Assembly: GCA_035771175.1 (NCBI GenBank)
Contig: CM069589.1
Location: 31,173,701-31,237,700, forward strand
Reading direction: 5' to 3'
DNA from: Paratinospora sagittata
Taxonomy: Eukaryota; Streptophyta; Magnoliopsida; Ranunculales; Menispermaceae
DNA length: 64,000 nucleotides
In this document: one piece after another, positions 19,873 to 32,664 of the stretch
How positions within the stretch are numbered: position 1 is the first letter of the stretch
How the letters are laid out: every line of letters begins with the position of its first letter
Notes under the pieces: generated by a model
Database searches by the model: none
What the model was told of the DNA's origin: nothing
The model's input: only the letters and a program-made list of their open reading frames with translations
Made by a program: the position numbers and the translations under genes

Positions 19873-22832
19873 TGTGGCGACCCCGCATCCCGGACCACCA
19901 ACCCCGCTAGGAATGGCGTTAGGAATGCCGGGGCGGGACGCCCGGCGTAGACATCTCAAACCAGTCCTCAACCCCCGTGAGGGGGTTGAGACCCTACGAG
20001 CCTTATCCTAAACAATGAAATAATATAAACAGGTACTAAACAAAACTACCAACCGTATTAATCATCCAAGACAAGAGATACTCCATAAAAATGAACCATA
20101 AATAAAATCATACCATAATCCCTACAATCCATCAAGATTGACATACACATAAAGTCCAAAACTAAGGGTACAAAAAAACCGTCATATGTCCACATGGTCT
20201 ATCTAACAAGTCCCAACTCACCCATACTACAATGTGGTAAGTGTTATAATTACATAGTCCAAAATATAATACTTCATAATTTAAAACACAGTTCAATCAA
20301 AATGTCTCTCAACTCACATCGAGGCCTTGGATTCTCTAGCTGGCAAGACCCTCAAGATATGACTACTCCTTTGCCCTTATTCAGGACAGAAGGACCTGAA
20401 AGAGGAATATGAGGTGAGCCAACGGTGCCCAGTGAATAGAATTCAAATATGCTATCAATACTCATTAATAAATATCATGTATGCATGTCAATGTGTAACA
20501 TGATTAAAAGCTCATAACATATAGATATCAAGCATTTATAATAAGTTCGATGCAAGTAAAAACTTATCAATTTGGATCCACATTCCACATGCATTGGGGT
20601 TACTAGTGCACGTCTATTTCACCGTACCGTTCTCATCCCCAATTATGTTAATTTGGGGTTACTAGTGCACGTCTATTTCACCGTACCGTTCTCATCCCCA
20701 AATATTTGCTTTTTAAAACCCTCCTATGACAATGTTAAGTCTCCATATTAGCCAGATAGATGGGCCAAACCAAAGTCATAACGTTTTCTCAAATCAATGC
20801 ATCATTCAAAACATTAGGACACATTCATGCTTTCAACATACAATATATATAAGTGATATGATGACATAAAAGATATAATCATAAATGAAGTCTACTCACA
20901 ACCAAGCCTCGTGAGAGTATCTAACCACACACGACCACCAAACTGAATCACCTAATCAAGATCCTGAAACATTCATCAATATCCTACTATACATCAATTT
21001 CTATGCTCAATCACATAAACATTACACATCAACCCTAAATCAGCCCACATATAGACAATAGGCCTAAATCCCATCTAATCCCATCATTCAACTCAAATCA
21101 CATGACTTAGGCCTTTAATGCATAATTCTCATTCATAAACCATTCTATTAATAAAAAATACTGATTTTCAATTATTTAGGCATAAACATGCTCAAATTGG
21201 GCTATTTGATCACAAGTAGGCATAACCCATGATATGGTCACAACCACCAAATCAGTAGCATAATCAACCCTAATCATGCTTAATTAAACATAAGTTGCAT
21301 CAATTCAATGATTCTAGGCCAAAAGCATCAAAAGCCCTAAAATATGAAATTTTCCATACTTAGGCCATATTGCCGATTTACACTAGGTCACCATGTTCAG
21401 CCATGTATATCACTGATTTTGCATCATGGGTTCATCAACAATGGCAACTAGGTCAACATAGTTGACATGCAAGCTATTTGGAAAGGTCTAAGTTCATATT
21501 CTAAATTTAGGTCTAATACAAGCAACCCTACCAATTCTTCATTTGATATTCTGTTCAGATGTATCAATCTACCAATAGAAATATTTAATCACAAAATCAA
21601 CCGTATAGTTTGAATTATGTTAAGAAATAAACCTTCTGTCCAAAAATCAGCTCAATCCAACGGTGGACCAAAACGATAAGCCCCTTTGATGAACAAGTCT
21701 CTAATAAGACAATTTCTCCTTTCCTGCTGCAAATACTCGACCTCAGATGACTATATCACACAACATACTTGACCCATAAGCATCTTCACCGTTAATCATG
21801 TAGAAAGATCAGTTTTAAACCACATTACCAAATATCATAACCATCCAACGGTAGATTTAAAAGTTATATTAGTTTGATCTAAATTGCGCGAGAAATCCAG
21901 ACTTTCCGACCAGCTTTGTTTGAGAGGTTGTATCTCTTAGAAGAAAACTCCAATCAAGATCTCCACCCACCAGAATGAATAACCATAAGCTAGAAACTTG
22001 ATGACAAAGTTTGAGCTCAATCTGACCATATATCCCCAAGATCCAGCTCTTTGATGAAAACGTTGCTGAGATTTTCCTCAAAGCAACTCCCTCTTTCTTT
22101 CTCTTCTTTTTTCCTTTCTCTTCTTTTTTCCTTTCTCTCTACTCATCTCACCCTCTAAGACTTCCTTGGGGAAGAGAAGTAGGGCATGGGACACTTTTCC
22201 ACTTTCATGCACCAACCTTGACATGTGTTGGAGAGGAGAAATGGGGCATGGGACACTTGTCCATTTTCATGCACCAACTTGACATGTATTGGAGAAGAGA
22301 AATGGGGCATGGGACACTTGTCCATTCTCATGCACCAACTTGACATGTGTTGGAGAAGAGAAATGGGGCATGGGACACTTGTCCATTTTCATGCACCAAC
22401 TTGACATGTATTGGAGAAGAGAAATGGGGCATGGGACACTTGTCCATTCTCATGCACCAACTTGACATGTGTTGGTCTCATACTACCCATACCAACCACA
22501 TGTACTTTAACCAATTTCATGCTTCCATGTATTTTAAATGTCCAATCCGTTTAATACACCAAATTTTCATTTTCATTTATCCTTTTATTCAATCAATCCT
22601 AACCCATATCAATTCATGGTTTAATGGGCCCATGTATAAATAATAAAACACGTATTATACTTTAATTTAACATGACCCATATACAATTTATAATGCACAT
22701 ATTTATATAGATTATCAAGCATAAAATATACAAACATTAAACAAACACTAAACATATCAAGGCAAACACATAGAGTTTGGGCAAAATATAATTGGGCAAT
22801 GGGCTAGATGAAATAATTTTCGGGGCGTCACA
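19873..22832 (-). mobile_element. Solo LTR of a chromovirus (same family as 26137-37013), minus strand
   Basis: 2960 bp, beginning TGTGGCGACCCCGC and ending GGGGCGTCACA. That is the reverse complement of the 2957-bp LTRs of the chromovirus at 26137-37013, to which it is similar throughout. There is no internal region on either side. The flanks are ACTAA (19868-19872) and TCTAA (22833-22837), 4 of 5 identical. It interrupts the Athila-like gag frame. It is more diverged from the two full-length LTRs than they are from each other, so it is probably older. Confidence 0.88.
22169..22473. repeat. Five tandem copies of a 61-bp unit, arranged as 122-bp dimers
   Basis: Units begin near 22169, 22230, 22291, 22352 and 22413 and read GGAGAAGAGAAATGGGGCAT, then GGGACACTTGTCCATTTTCA, then TGCACCAACTTGACATGTAT. 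The last four alternate two variants (CATTTTCA..GTATT and CATTCTCA..GTGTT), so a 122-bp dimer was duplicated. The intact chromovirus LTRs have only one such unit. Confidence 0.9.
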
Positions 22833-22837
22833 TCTAA

Positions 22838-23098
22838 TCTGGGATTGTGAGAATGCCTATTGCGGCAAACAACTTCGAGTTGAAGCTGGCGTTAATCACA
22901 ATGGTTCAGCAACATCAGTATGGGGGCTCGCCAATAGAAGATCCAATGACTCATATACAATCATTTTTGGAGAAGTGAGATACTGTCAAGTTCAATGGCG
23001 TGGCTGAAGATGTGATTCGACTGAGGTTGTTTCCCATTTTCTTTGAGGGACAAAGCCAAGTCATGGTTACAAGGTTTGCAACTAGGGAGCGTGGTTGA
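22838..23098 (+). pseudogene. Athila-like gag, central part
   Basis: The frame resumes after the solo LTR and reads MPIAANNFELKLALITMVQQ, then GGSPIEDPMTHIQSFLEK, a stop, and FNGVAEDVIRLRLFPI. This is the conserved core of Athila gag (ANNFELKP..MVQQ..GLPHEDPN..RLRLFPF type). A TGA and a degraded end terminate it near 23098. Everything downstream that should encode protease and polymerase is missing. Confidence 0.78.
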
Positions 23099-23412
23099 AG
23101 AATAGTTGTCACCGGATAGATTTGAAGGAAGGAAGAGAAGAATGTTCTCTCAAGGCTTATGATAAGCCTACAAAGAAAGATGCCTTGAAGTGCTATAAGG
23201 AGAGGTTGGAGAGTTCAGGTGACCCACCTCCCTTAGTGTGGACGGACCCCTATTGGCAACAATATGAAGAAGAAGATCACTTGCACCATCATTTAGGGGA
23301 GGTGAAGCATAAGAATGACAATCTTCCTCGGGTAAAGAAGCAGTGGTTCAAGGAACACTTCGGGAAGGATCCAACAAGTACCAAGGTGGTGCTTTTTGAT
23401 GAGCCACCTTGA
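23095..23412 (+). CDS. Hypothetical 105-residue ORF in the Athila-like element
   Basis: This is an uninterrupted frame, acidic and His/Lys-rich in the middle (EEEDHLHHHLGEVKHKND), ending LFDEPP. No family was recognised. It lies where Athila elements would have the rest of gag and pol, and is followed by the AAGCGCTAGATGGGAGG-type sequence usual after Athila coding regions. It may be a rearranged gag C terminus. It is kept because of its position; real expression is doubtful. Confidence 0.35.
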   Translation: MKNSCHRIDLKEGREECSLKAYDKPTKKDALKCYKERLESSGDPPPLVWTDPYWQQYEEEDHLHHHLGEVKHKNDNLPRVKKQWFKEHFGKDPTSTKVVLFDEPP

Positions 23413-25149
23413 TGAGAAAAGCGAAAGTCGGGCTGACGACTCTAAACCAAGCGCTAGATGGGAGGAAACCCATCGGTTTATGCATTCCTTATTCCTTTAT
23501 TCCTTTATTTCTTTAATTTTCTTTAGTCATTGTAGTATAAGCTTTGAATTCGTACCTTGACAGTTTTTTTTTCCTTACCCTTTTCAGGTTCTAAAGCAAG
23601 TTTGGGGGTCGTTTTGGAGCATTTTGGAGAGACGAATGGCGTGCATCTTGTGCCATCTTCACCCATTTTGGGTTCAGGGGGTTTTCTAAACTCTTTTCTC
23701 TCTTATATGCCTCTATTTCTCCTATTAATTCTTTGATAATTTTTGCATTGAGGACAATTCTTGCTTTAAGTTTGGGGGGAGAGTTTTGAATTTTTGGTCA
23801 TGGTATGTTAGTTGATTATGCATTAGTTTAGGCTAGATAGTCACATTCTTTTACAACTTTTGACTTACTTATGGAGGGCTAATGACAAGAAAACACTTTA
23901 GAGATATGAAACTATAGGAGAATGTAGAGAGTTTCATCTATGTCTGTGTGCTTGATCCACTATTGCTGAGAATTGTTGGAGAGACTTAACCATTTGTACA
24001 CGGTTTTGATCATTAGATTAAGATTGTTTGAGATGGACCTTTGCTTGCTAAGTCATATTTTAGATCTCTAGGGGGATTCTAGAACAAGTTTGATCACCAC
24101 TCGAGGCAAAATCCTAGAAAACACACTATGAGGACAATGATTTAGGCCATGTTTGAAAAAGCTTGAGCCAAATAGCCTCCCTATTCTCTATTATATCCAT
24201 AGTTCCCATTTTGAGCTGAATATCTCTTTCTTTGCTACCTATGCATCATGAATTTTGAGCTTGTCATGTTTAAATTCTCTGTTTCGCAACCTATGTACCT
24301 TATACACTTTGATCATGTTGGAGTGTTATTATGTTGAAAGAAGAACAATTGGGAATGAAAAAGATGAAAAAAGGGTGATAAAAAAGAAATTTTTAGTAAG
24401 TTTGTTTATGAATTGTATTGAAAGAAAGAAGAATAAAAAGAAAAGAAGAATAAAAAGAAAAGAAGATGAAAAAAGAGAAGAAAAGGGTTTTACATCTATG
24501 TGTGAAAAGAAGTAAGTTTGGGGGTGTAGCATTTTATAAAAGAAAAGTGAATGATGATAAAAAGCAAACAAAAAAATGGGATTCTTTGAGAGATATATGT
24601 GTTGAAAAAAGGTTTTGGTTTCAAATGCAATGTAGTAGTAATTGATCAAAGTGTTTAAAGGTGTTTTGAGCTATAATGTTTCTAGTCTTCCTACCTTTGA
24701 ACCTAAGCCTTACATTACAACCTATGAAAGACCTATTGATTCTAAATAGTGTGTGATCTATATTAGTGGAGAGTGGTGTGAAAGACTTGCCTATGGAGTT
24801 CCAACCTAAATTATATAGTTTGAGATCTTACACATAACACTTGCTTGCACTTGTTCATGACTTGCATGATAGTTTGATGAGATTAGCTGTGTACTCATGT
24901 GTGAAAGAATCAAAGGCAAAAACTTGGTGAGAGTTGGGTTGAAAATCTAGACGATTTTATAGTCTTGAAATTCGTCCTAAAAGTGAATATTCTTTTGGTG
25001 TGATCTTGGAGGCCACGTATGTGTTTATAATGTTGAATTAAGACTTTAATTGTGAGAGGTTGTGACTGTAGAATGGTTATGATAATCATGAGTCTTTAGT
25101 TTTGTTTTCCCTTTGCTGAGGACGATCAAAGTCTTAAGTTTGAGGTATT
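23413..25149 (+). other. Athila-like 3' internal non-coding region
   Basis: Contains AAGTTTGGGGG words (23590, 23770, 24515), usual in Athila 3' regions, and an A/G-rich low-complexity tract at 24340-24520. It ends with AGTTTGAGGTATT directly before the 3' LTR, which may serve as polypurine tract. No coding family was seen. Confidence 0.6.
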
Positions 25150-26136
25150 TGATAGTTGCATATTTAGATAGGTTATAGAGCATGTTTTAGGACATTTTAT
25201 GCACTAGTTTGATAGGTTTATGTTAGTTTTAATATATCAGTTAGTTTAGGATTAATTTGGTTTTGATGCATTATTTTAGTTGATTAGTTAATAAATTTGA
25301 TTTAATTTATATTTGAGTGAATTATTAACTCACTTTGCTTTGTTTTGTAGGTGTTTGGATGCATTAGTCATGGATTTGGATGAGAAGATCATGTACAAGA
25401 AGTGGTAAAGGAGAAGAATAAAAAGCCCAAGCAGAAAAGAGGCCAAAATTGGCTAAGTCCACGAATCAGGCGCAATAGTTGAGGTTCTGGGCGCCGCGGC
25501 GCAACACGCAGCGCCGGAACCACTGAAATAATGAGGCATTGGGCACCGCGGTGCCCCTCGCGGCGCCTGAACAAAGTTAACGCAGCACCGCGGCGCTGTA
25601 AATGTCTATCGAAGCGCCGCGACGCTATTTGTGGCGCTGGACACCCTTTTCGCGATTTGGATGATTTTCGAGACTTTCTAATTTCGATTTCGGATGGACA
25701 ATGGGGTCATATAATATATCAAATTTTAGGGTTTTTTCGGGGGAACACATTGGAGAAGAGAAGAAGACGGCTAGAATAAGAGGAAGGCGAGGAAACAAGA
25801 GAAGATTCAAATTCCAATATTTCTAGTTTACTATTCGTGTTTAGTTTACAGTTTTTCTCTGTGCTTTGTGTTTTGATTATCCAAAGTATGAACTAATCTA
25901 TTGTTCTAGAGAGGATACAGATCCTAACATGGAAATTATGGTTTAATATTAAATTTTATTTATTATTAATGAAATTTCCTTAGTTTAATCATAATCTCAT
26001 GATTGTAATGCTTTCGGTTTCTTGGCCACAAATCGATTGATTCCAGACTTGGAAGGCGGCACTCAAGAGAGGGTTTTCTAGGTTGGAACTAGAAGATTAT
26101 CACATGAAATCATTGTAGAATCGAGAGGTTTACAAG
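25150..26136 (+). repeat. 3' LTR of the Athila-like element, left part
   Basis: Begins TGATAGTTGCATATTTAG and matches the 5' LTR up to TTTACAAG, where a chromovirus is inserted. The right part is at 37019-37467. Confidence 0.9.
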
Positions 26137-29093
26137 TGTGACGCCCCAAAAATTATTTCATCTAGCCCATAACCCAATTGCATTTTGCCCAAACTCTATG
26201 TGTTGCCTTGATATGTTTGGTGTTTGTTTGATGGTTGTTTAATGTTTGTATAGTTGATGCTTGATAATGTATATAAATATGTGTATCATAAATTATATAT
26301 GGGTCATGTTAAATTAAAGTATAACGCATATGTTATTATTTATGCATGGGCCCATTAAACCATGAATTGATATGGGTTAGGATTGATTGAATAAATGGAT
26401 AAATGAGAATGAAAATTTGGTGTATTAAATGGATTGGACATTTAAAATACATGGAAGCATGAAATTGGTTAAAGTACATGTGGTTGGTATGGGTAGTATG
26501 AGACCAACACATGTGAAGGTTGGTGCATTAAAGTGGACAAGTGTCCCATGCCCACTTCTCTTCTTCAAGGAAGTGCTAGAATGAGTGGAGGGAATCAAGG
26601 AGAGAATCAAGGAGGGAATCAAGGAAGTGCTAGAAAGAGGTGAGTGGAGAGAAAGGAAAAAAAAAAGAAAGAAAAGAAGAGAAAGGAAAGAAGAAAAGAA
26701 AGAAAGAAGGAGTTGCAGGAGGAAGATCTCTGCGACGTTTTCATCAAAGTACTGGATCATTAGGATATATGGTCAGATTGAGCTCAAACTTTGTCAGCAA
26801 GTTCGTAGCTTATGGTTATGCATTCTGGTCGGTGGAGATCTTGATCAGAGGTTTCACTTAAGAGATCTAACCTCTCAAAAAAAGCTGGTCGGAAAGTCTG
26901 GATTTCTCGCGCCGTTTCGCTCAAACTTCTAGATGCCCTTAATCTACCGTGGATGGATATAAAATTTGGTTACGTAGTGTACAACGGATATGTATGCATT
27001 ATGAACGGTGGAGATCGTGATTAGAGGTTTCGTCTGAGAGATCTAACCTCTCAAACAAAGCTGGTTGGAAAGTCTGGATTTCTCGTGCCGTTTCGCTCAA
27101 ACTTGTAGATCTCCTCAATCTACCGTTGGATGGATATCAAATTTGGGTATGTAGTTTATAACTGATATTTCAGTATTCTAACGGTGAAGATGTTTATGAG
27201 TTTAGTATTTTGTGTGATATAGTCATCTGAGTTTGAGTATTTGCAGCAGGAAAGGAGAAATTATCTGATTAGAGACTTGTTCATAAAAAATACTTATCTT
27301 TTCTGTCCACCGTTGGGTTGGGCTGATATTTGGACAGAAGGTTTATTTCTTCACATACTTCAATCTGTACGGTTGATTTTGTGATTACATATTTATGTTT
27401 GGAGATTGATACATCTGAACAAAATATTAAATGAAGAATTGGTAGGGTTGCTTGTATTAGACCTAAATTTAGAATATGAACTTAGACCTTTCCAAATAGC
27501 TTGCATGTCAACTATGTTGACCTAGTTGCCATTGTTGATGAACCCATGATGCAAAATCAGTGATATACATGGCTGAACATGGTGACCTAGTGTAAATCGG
27601 TAATATGGCCTAAGTATGAAAATTTTCATATTTTAGGGCTTTTGATGCTTTTGGCCTAGAATCATTGAATTGATGTAACTTATGTTTAATTAAGCATGAT
27701 TAGGGTTGATTATGCTATTGATTTGGTGGTTGTGACCATATCATGGGTTAGGCCTACTTGTGATCAAGTGACCCAATTTGAGCATGTTTATGCCTAAGGA
27801 ATTGAAAATCAGTATTTTTGATTAATAGAATGGTTTATGAATGAGAACTATGCATTAGAGGCCTAAGTCATGTGATTTGAGTTGAATGATGGGATTAGAT
27901 GGGATTTAGGCCGATTGTTTATATGTGGGCTGATTTAGGGTTGATGTGTAATGTCTATGTGATTGAGCATAGAAATTGATGTATGGTAAGATATTGATGT
28001 ATGTTTCAGGATCTTGATTGGGTTGATTCGGTTTGGTGGTCGTGTGTGGTTAAATACTCTCGTGAGGCTTGGTTGTGAGTAGACTTCATTTATGATTATA
28101 TCTTTTATGTAATCATATCACTTATATATATTGTATGTTGAAAGCATGAATGTGTTCTAATGTTTTGAATGATGCATTGATTTGAGAAAACGTTATGACT
28201 TTGGTTAGGCCCATCTATCTGGCTAATAGGGGGACTTAACCTTGTCATAGGAGGGTTTTAGGAAAGGAAATGATTGGGGTCAACGGTACGGTGAATTAGA
28301 CGTGCACTAGTAACCCCAAATAAACATGATTGGGGTCAACGGTACGTTGAAATAGACGTGCACTAGTAACCCAATGCATGTGGAATGTGGATCCAAATTT
28401 ATAAGCTTTTACTTGCATCGAACTTATTATAAATGCTTGATATCTATATGTTATGAGCTTTTAATCATGCTAGACATTGACATGCATACATGATATTTAT
28501 TGATGAGTATTGATAGCATATTTGAATTCTATTCACTGGGCACCGTTGACTCACCCTCATTTTCCTCTTTCAGGTCCTTCTGTCCCGAATAAGGGCAAAA
28601 GAGTAGTCATATCTTGAGGGCCTTGCCTGCGAGAGGATCTAAGGCCTCGATGTGAGTTGAGAGGCATTTTGATTGAACTGTGTTTTAAATTATGAAGTGT
28701 TATATTTTGGATTATGTAATTATAACACTTACCACATTGTAGTATTGGTGAGTTGGGACTTGTTAGATAGACCATGTGGGCATATGACGGTTTTTATTTG
28801 TACCCACAATTTTGGACTTTATGTGTATGTCAATTTTAATGGACTGTAGGGATTATGATTTTATTTGTGGTTCATTTTTATGGATTATCTCTTGTCTTTG
28901 ATGATTAATACGGTGGGTAGTTTTGTTTAGTACCTTTTGATATTATGTCGTTGTTTGAGATAAGGCTCGTAGGGTCTCAACCACCTCACAGGAATTGAGG
29001 AGTGGTCGGAGATGCCTACGCCGAGCGTCCCGTCCCGGCATTCCGCATGCCATTCCCTGCAGGATTGGTGGTCCGGGGCGCGGGGTCGCCACA
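26137..29093 (+). repeat. 5' LTR of the chromovirus
   Basis: 2957 bp, TGTGACGCCCC..GGTCGCCACA. It contains an internal tandem duplication of about 165 bp (about 26830-27150, GAGATCT..AACCTCTCAAA..GGATTTCTCG) and a doubled block of about 55 bp near 28270-28370 (GGGGTCAACGGTACG..GACGTGCACTAGTAACC). Small ORFs inside it are not genes. Confidence 0.93.
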
Positions 29094-29095
29094 GT

Positions 29096-29107
29096 TGGTA
29101 TCAGAGC
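29096..29107 (+). other. Primer-binding site, initiator tRNA-Met type
   Basis: TGGTATCAGAGC, three bases after the LTR end, is the standard plant retrotransposon PBS complementary to the 3' end of tRNA-iMet. Confidence 0.93.
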
Positions 29108-29328
29108 CTAATTTTACTAGGTTTGGTCTATGTATTAGACTTAGATGACTTTGACCTAAGAATTGGGTGAGAGATTTAGGTGATTAAAAAGCTTAAAGGA
29201 ACTAACTTAAAAGCCTTACTATCATATTTTCTCTGTGTATTATATGATATGGGTAGTTATGAGGCTTTGTTAATGTTTTAAATTCTTTAATGTGTGATGG
29301 TTGCTCGTATTTCTACTTCTCGATTGTC

Positions 29329-31434
29329 ATGAGGAGGAGCGAGAGATTGGGACAGCCACACACAGGGCCATCCGATGATGACCGGATGGGGAGGATGGAG
29401 GAGATCATTCAGGCACAGGGCCGCTTGATGGCAGCCCAGACTTCACAGATACAGGTGTTAGTGCAGTAGGTTGAGGCTATTGCTCGACACTCACCTCAAA
29501 CAATACCTCAGGAGGCGGGCACTAGTGGGGTCGAGGCTAGTGGAGCTGCTGGGGCAGTAGGACCGCAAATGGCTGTACCTCAGCCTATGCCTGCTCCTAT
29601 TGTCGTGGAGAACCCCACTGATCGGCAGATCAAACTATTAGAAAAGTTCATGAAGCTATAGCCTAAGGAATTCACTGGTGGGGTTGACTTGAAGAAGGCC
29701 GAAGATTGGCTGAAGAATGTCGAGAAGATCAGTCGCTCCTTAGAGCTTGATGAGGAGTCTCAGGTCCTATGTGCTGCTCACACACTAGAGAGTGATGCAG
29801 AGGACTGATGGCTTTCAGTGTTGGATACACAGGGGGCAGTGAAGAGTTGGGACACCTTCAAATGGTTGTTCTTACAGGCTTACGTTCCAGAGACTGAGAG
29901 ACAGGCTAAGCAACTTGAGTTTTTGAATCTCACACAGGGCACCATGTCAGTCAGGGAGTACGAGCTCAGATTTAGGCAGCTCGCAGTTTATGCTCCTGGG
30001 TTAGTTCAGACGTCGAGTGACAAGATTATGAGGTTTTATTTGAATCTAAGGCCTGCGATCCGACAGGCTTTGTCGGTGACGAAGATGACTGATTTTACCA
30101 CAGTGGTCCAGAGGGCCAAACAGTATGAGTTGGCTGAGCGGGTTGATGGTATGTCTACACGGGCAACTCCAGGTGAACAAACTTCACAAGCAGAGTTTGG
30201 GGAACAGTTCCAGACACCGTGGAAGAAGGGAAAATGGGAAAGGAAGAGAAAATTTTATGGAAGAGCACAGTCTGATGGTGCTCAGAGTAAGGCATCCCAA
30301 GTTCAGACTGGTATGATGGCCTCACCAGTGGTTTCCTCTCCTGTCCCGATTCCTATTCAGGCACCGAGTGCATCGAGACCCCCATTCCCACAGACTGCTG
30401 GCCGAGGCAGAGGTAGAGGCCGAGGAAGCTATGTGATGAAATCTCAGACTGGATCATCTGCGCCCAGGGCTCCGTTCTTATGTTTTCAATGTGGGCAGGC
30501 TGGGCATAGGAAGTTCGAGTGTCCGAATTTTCAGAGAGCTCAAGGATTTGTGCAGCAGTCCAGTGCTAGAGAGACAGCGAAGGCAGCTACTAAGCCAGAC
30601 CCGACAACATCCAGGACTTTGGTGGAAGGTACTCTTATTATTTGTGGTACTTCTATGCATGTATTATTTGATGCTGGGTCTACATTATCATTCATATCTG
30701 GACGTATGGTATATAGTTTGCATTTGACTCCCATTAGGGCTAGTACATGGTTAGTGGTGAGTACTGTAGCTGGGGAGAGGATCTACCCGAACATGATCTG
30801 TAACCAGTGTGTGGTTCAGATTGGTGATGTTGAGATTCCTATTGACTTTCGAGTCCTAGAGTTTTTAGAGTTTGATGCAATTCTAGGAATGGATTGGCTC
30901 GCGGCCTATCATGCAGTTGTCGACTGTTTCGCGAAGAGAAAAATTTTTCAGGTCCCCGGACACCCAGTGTTTACACTACAGGGTAAAGCTTCAGACCAGA
31001 CAGTCATAAGGGGTAGATTTGTGACTGATGGAGATAGGGAGATTTTGGCTGGGTTAGTGCTTGATGAAGAAGAGACTAGTGAGGTGATACTTGAGGATAT
31101 TGCCATTGTTAGGGACTTTCCAGATGTGTTCCATGCGGATCTTCCAGGATTACCACCGAAGCGAGATATCGATTTCATTATTGAACTAGTTCCTGGCACG
31201 AAACTTATCTCCATGGCACCATATAGAATGGCGCCAACCGAGTTGAGAAAGTTGCAGAAACAGCTCGAGGAGTTATTGGCTAAGGGCTTTATTTGCCCGA
31301 GCGTGTCACCCTGGGGAGCTCCAGTTCTTTTTTTGAAAAAAAAAGAAGGGAGCTTGCGGTTGTGCATCGACTATCGCCAATTGAACAGGGTGACCATCAA
31401 GAACAAATATCCTCTCCCAAGGATTGATGACTAG
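29329..31434 (+). pseudogene. Chromovirus gag-pol, part 1: gag, zinc knuckle, protease, start of RT
   Basis: A single frame from ATG 29329 reads gag with TAG and TGA stops near 29467, 29660 and 29806. It is then open from 29818 to a TAG at 31432. Visible blocks: retrotransposon gag domain ([19 protein letters not shown], about 29950-30010), Arg/Gly stretch [10 protein letters not shown] near 30405, CCHC knuckle [14 protein letters not shown] (30481-30522), aspartic protease [12 protein letters not shown] (near 30664, catalytic Asp present) and [16 protein letters not shown]. The RT start reads [20 protein letters not shown] and [20 protein letters not shown]. Gag forms the particle; protease matures the polyprotein. 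Confidence 0.9.
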
Positions 31435-32664
31435 TTTGATCAGTTGAGGGGAGCGAGGTATTTTTCAAAGATTGATTTGCGCTCCTGGTATCATCAGCTG
31501 AGGATCAGGGAGGAGGATGTGCCTAAGACAACATTCAGAACCCGCTATGGACATTATGAGTTCCTTGTGATGCCATTTGGTGTGACTAATGCACCGGCGA
31601 TATTCATGGACCTGATGCAAAGGGTCTTTAGGCAGTATCTAGATAAGTTTGTCATCGTCTTCATTGATGACATATTGGTGTATTCCAAGACTCGGGCTGA
31701 GCATGAGGAACACCTTAGAGTGACTTTGCAATCTCTGAGAGAGCATAGGCTATATGCAAAGCTGAGCAAGTGCGAGTTTTGGATCACCGAAGTGAAGTTC
31801 TTAGGTCATGTGGTGAGTTCTGAGGGGATTTCAGTTGATCCGTCTATGGTTGAAGCCATTATCAGTTGGCCTAGGCCTACCACAGTGACCGAGATCAGAA
31901 GCTTTCTTGGGTTAGCTGGTTACTATAGGAGATTCGTTCAGGGATTCTCCAAGATAGCTACGCCTATGACTAGGGTCACCCAGAAAGATGTGTCCTTTGT
32001 ATGGACCGAGGAGTGTGAGAATGCCTTTTTAGAGCTGAAGAAAAGATTGACATCTACGCCAGTGTTGATTTTGCCAGAGCCTGATCAGGAGTTGGTTATT
32101 TATACTGATGCCTCTTGTATCGGCTTGGGTTGCGTGTTGATGCAGAAGGATAGGGTCATTGCTTATGCATCGAGACAGTTGAAGGTGCATGAAAAGAACT
32201 ACCCTGTTCATGACTTAGAACTAGCCGCAGTAGTTTTTGCTTTGAAGATTTGGAGGCATTATCTCTATGGTGAGAGATTCACTTTGTATTCTGATCATAA
32301 GAGGCTCAAGTACTTGTTCTCTTAAAAGGAATTGAACATGAGGCAGAGAAGGTGGTTAGAGCTCCTCAAAGACTATGATTTTACATTGGAATACCACCCA
32401 GGTAAAGCCAATGTAGTGGCTGATGCGTTGAGCAGGAAGCAGGTAGAGATAGTTATGGTAGCACGCCAGATGTCTCATGAGTGGAGACTACTTGAGGCGG
32501 CTACGGTTATGAGTATATGTGCTACCCCTTCAGATCAGATTGTGATATGTGCTCAAATGAGAGCTCAGCCTACACAATTCCAGGAGGTAACTGACCAACA
32601 GAGACTTGACGTTGATAATGGGATGTACAAGTCTTGGGCTGAGAGCAGTGATTTTACTGATTGA
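31435..32664 (+). pseudogene. Chromovirus pol, part 2: reverse transcriptase and RNase H
   Basis: In the same frame as part 1, after the TAG, it reads the RT palm: [27 protein letters not shown] and the catalytic FIDDILVYS (near 31660). The [19 protein letters not shown] connection follows. RNase H begins [14 protein letters not shown] (near 32101) and reads [24 protein letters not shown] at 32323-32325 and a TGA at 32662-32664 break the frame; a tryptophan or glutamine codon is expected near such sites. The catalytic residues themselves look intact. Confidence 0.9.

Noticed and set aside
22155..22643. ORFs with repeated MHQ/CPFSCTN-like segments on both strands
   Set aside because: They are translations of the 61-bp tandem repeat.
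24255..24649. Overlapping Lys/Glu-rich and Phe/Ser-rich ORFs on the two strands
   Set aside because: Both are translations of one A/G-rich low-complexity tract in the Athila-like internal region.
26425..26932. ORFs on both strands near the AG-rich tract of the chromovirus LTR, also at 34344-34780
   Set aside because: They lie within the LTR, are low complexity and are duplicated because the LTRs are duplicated.
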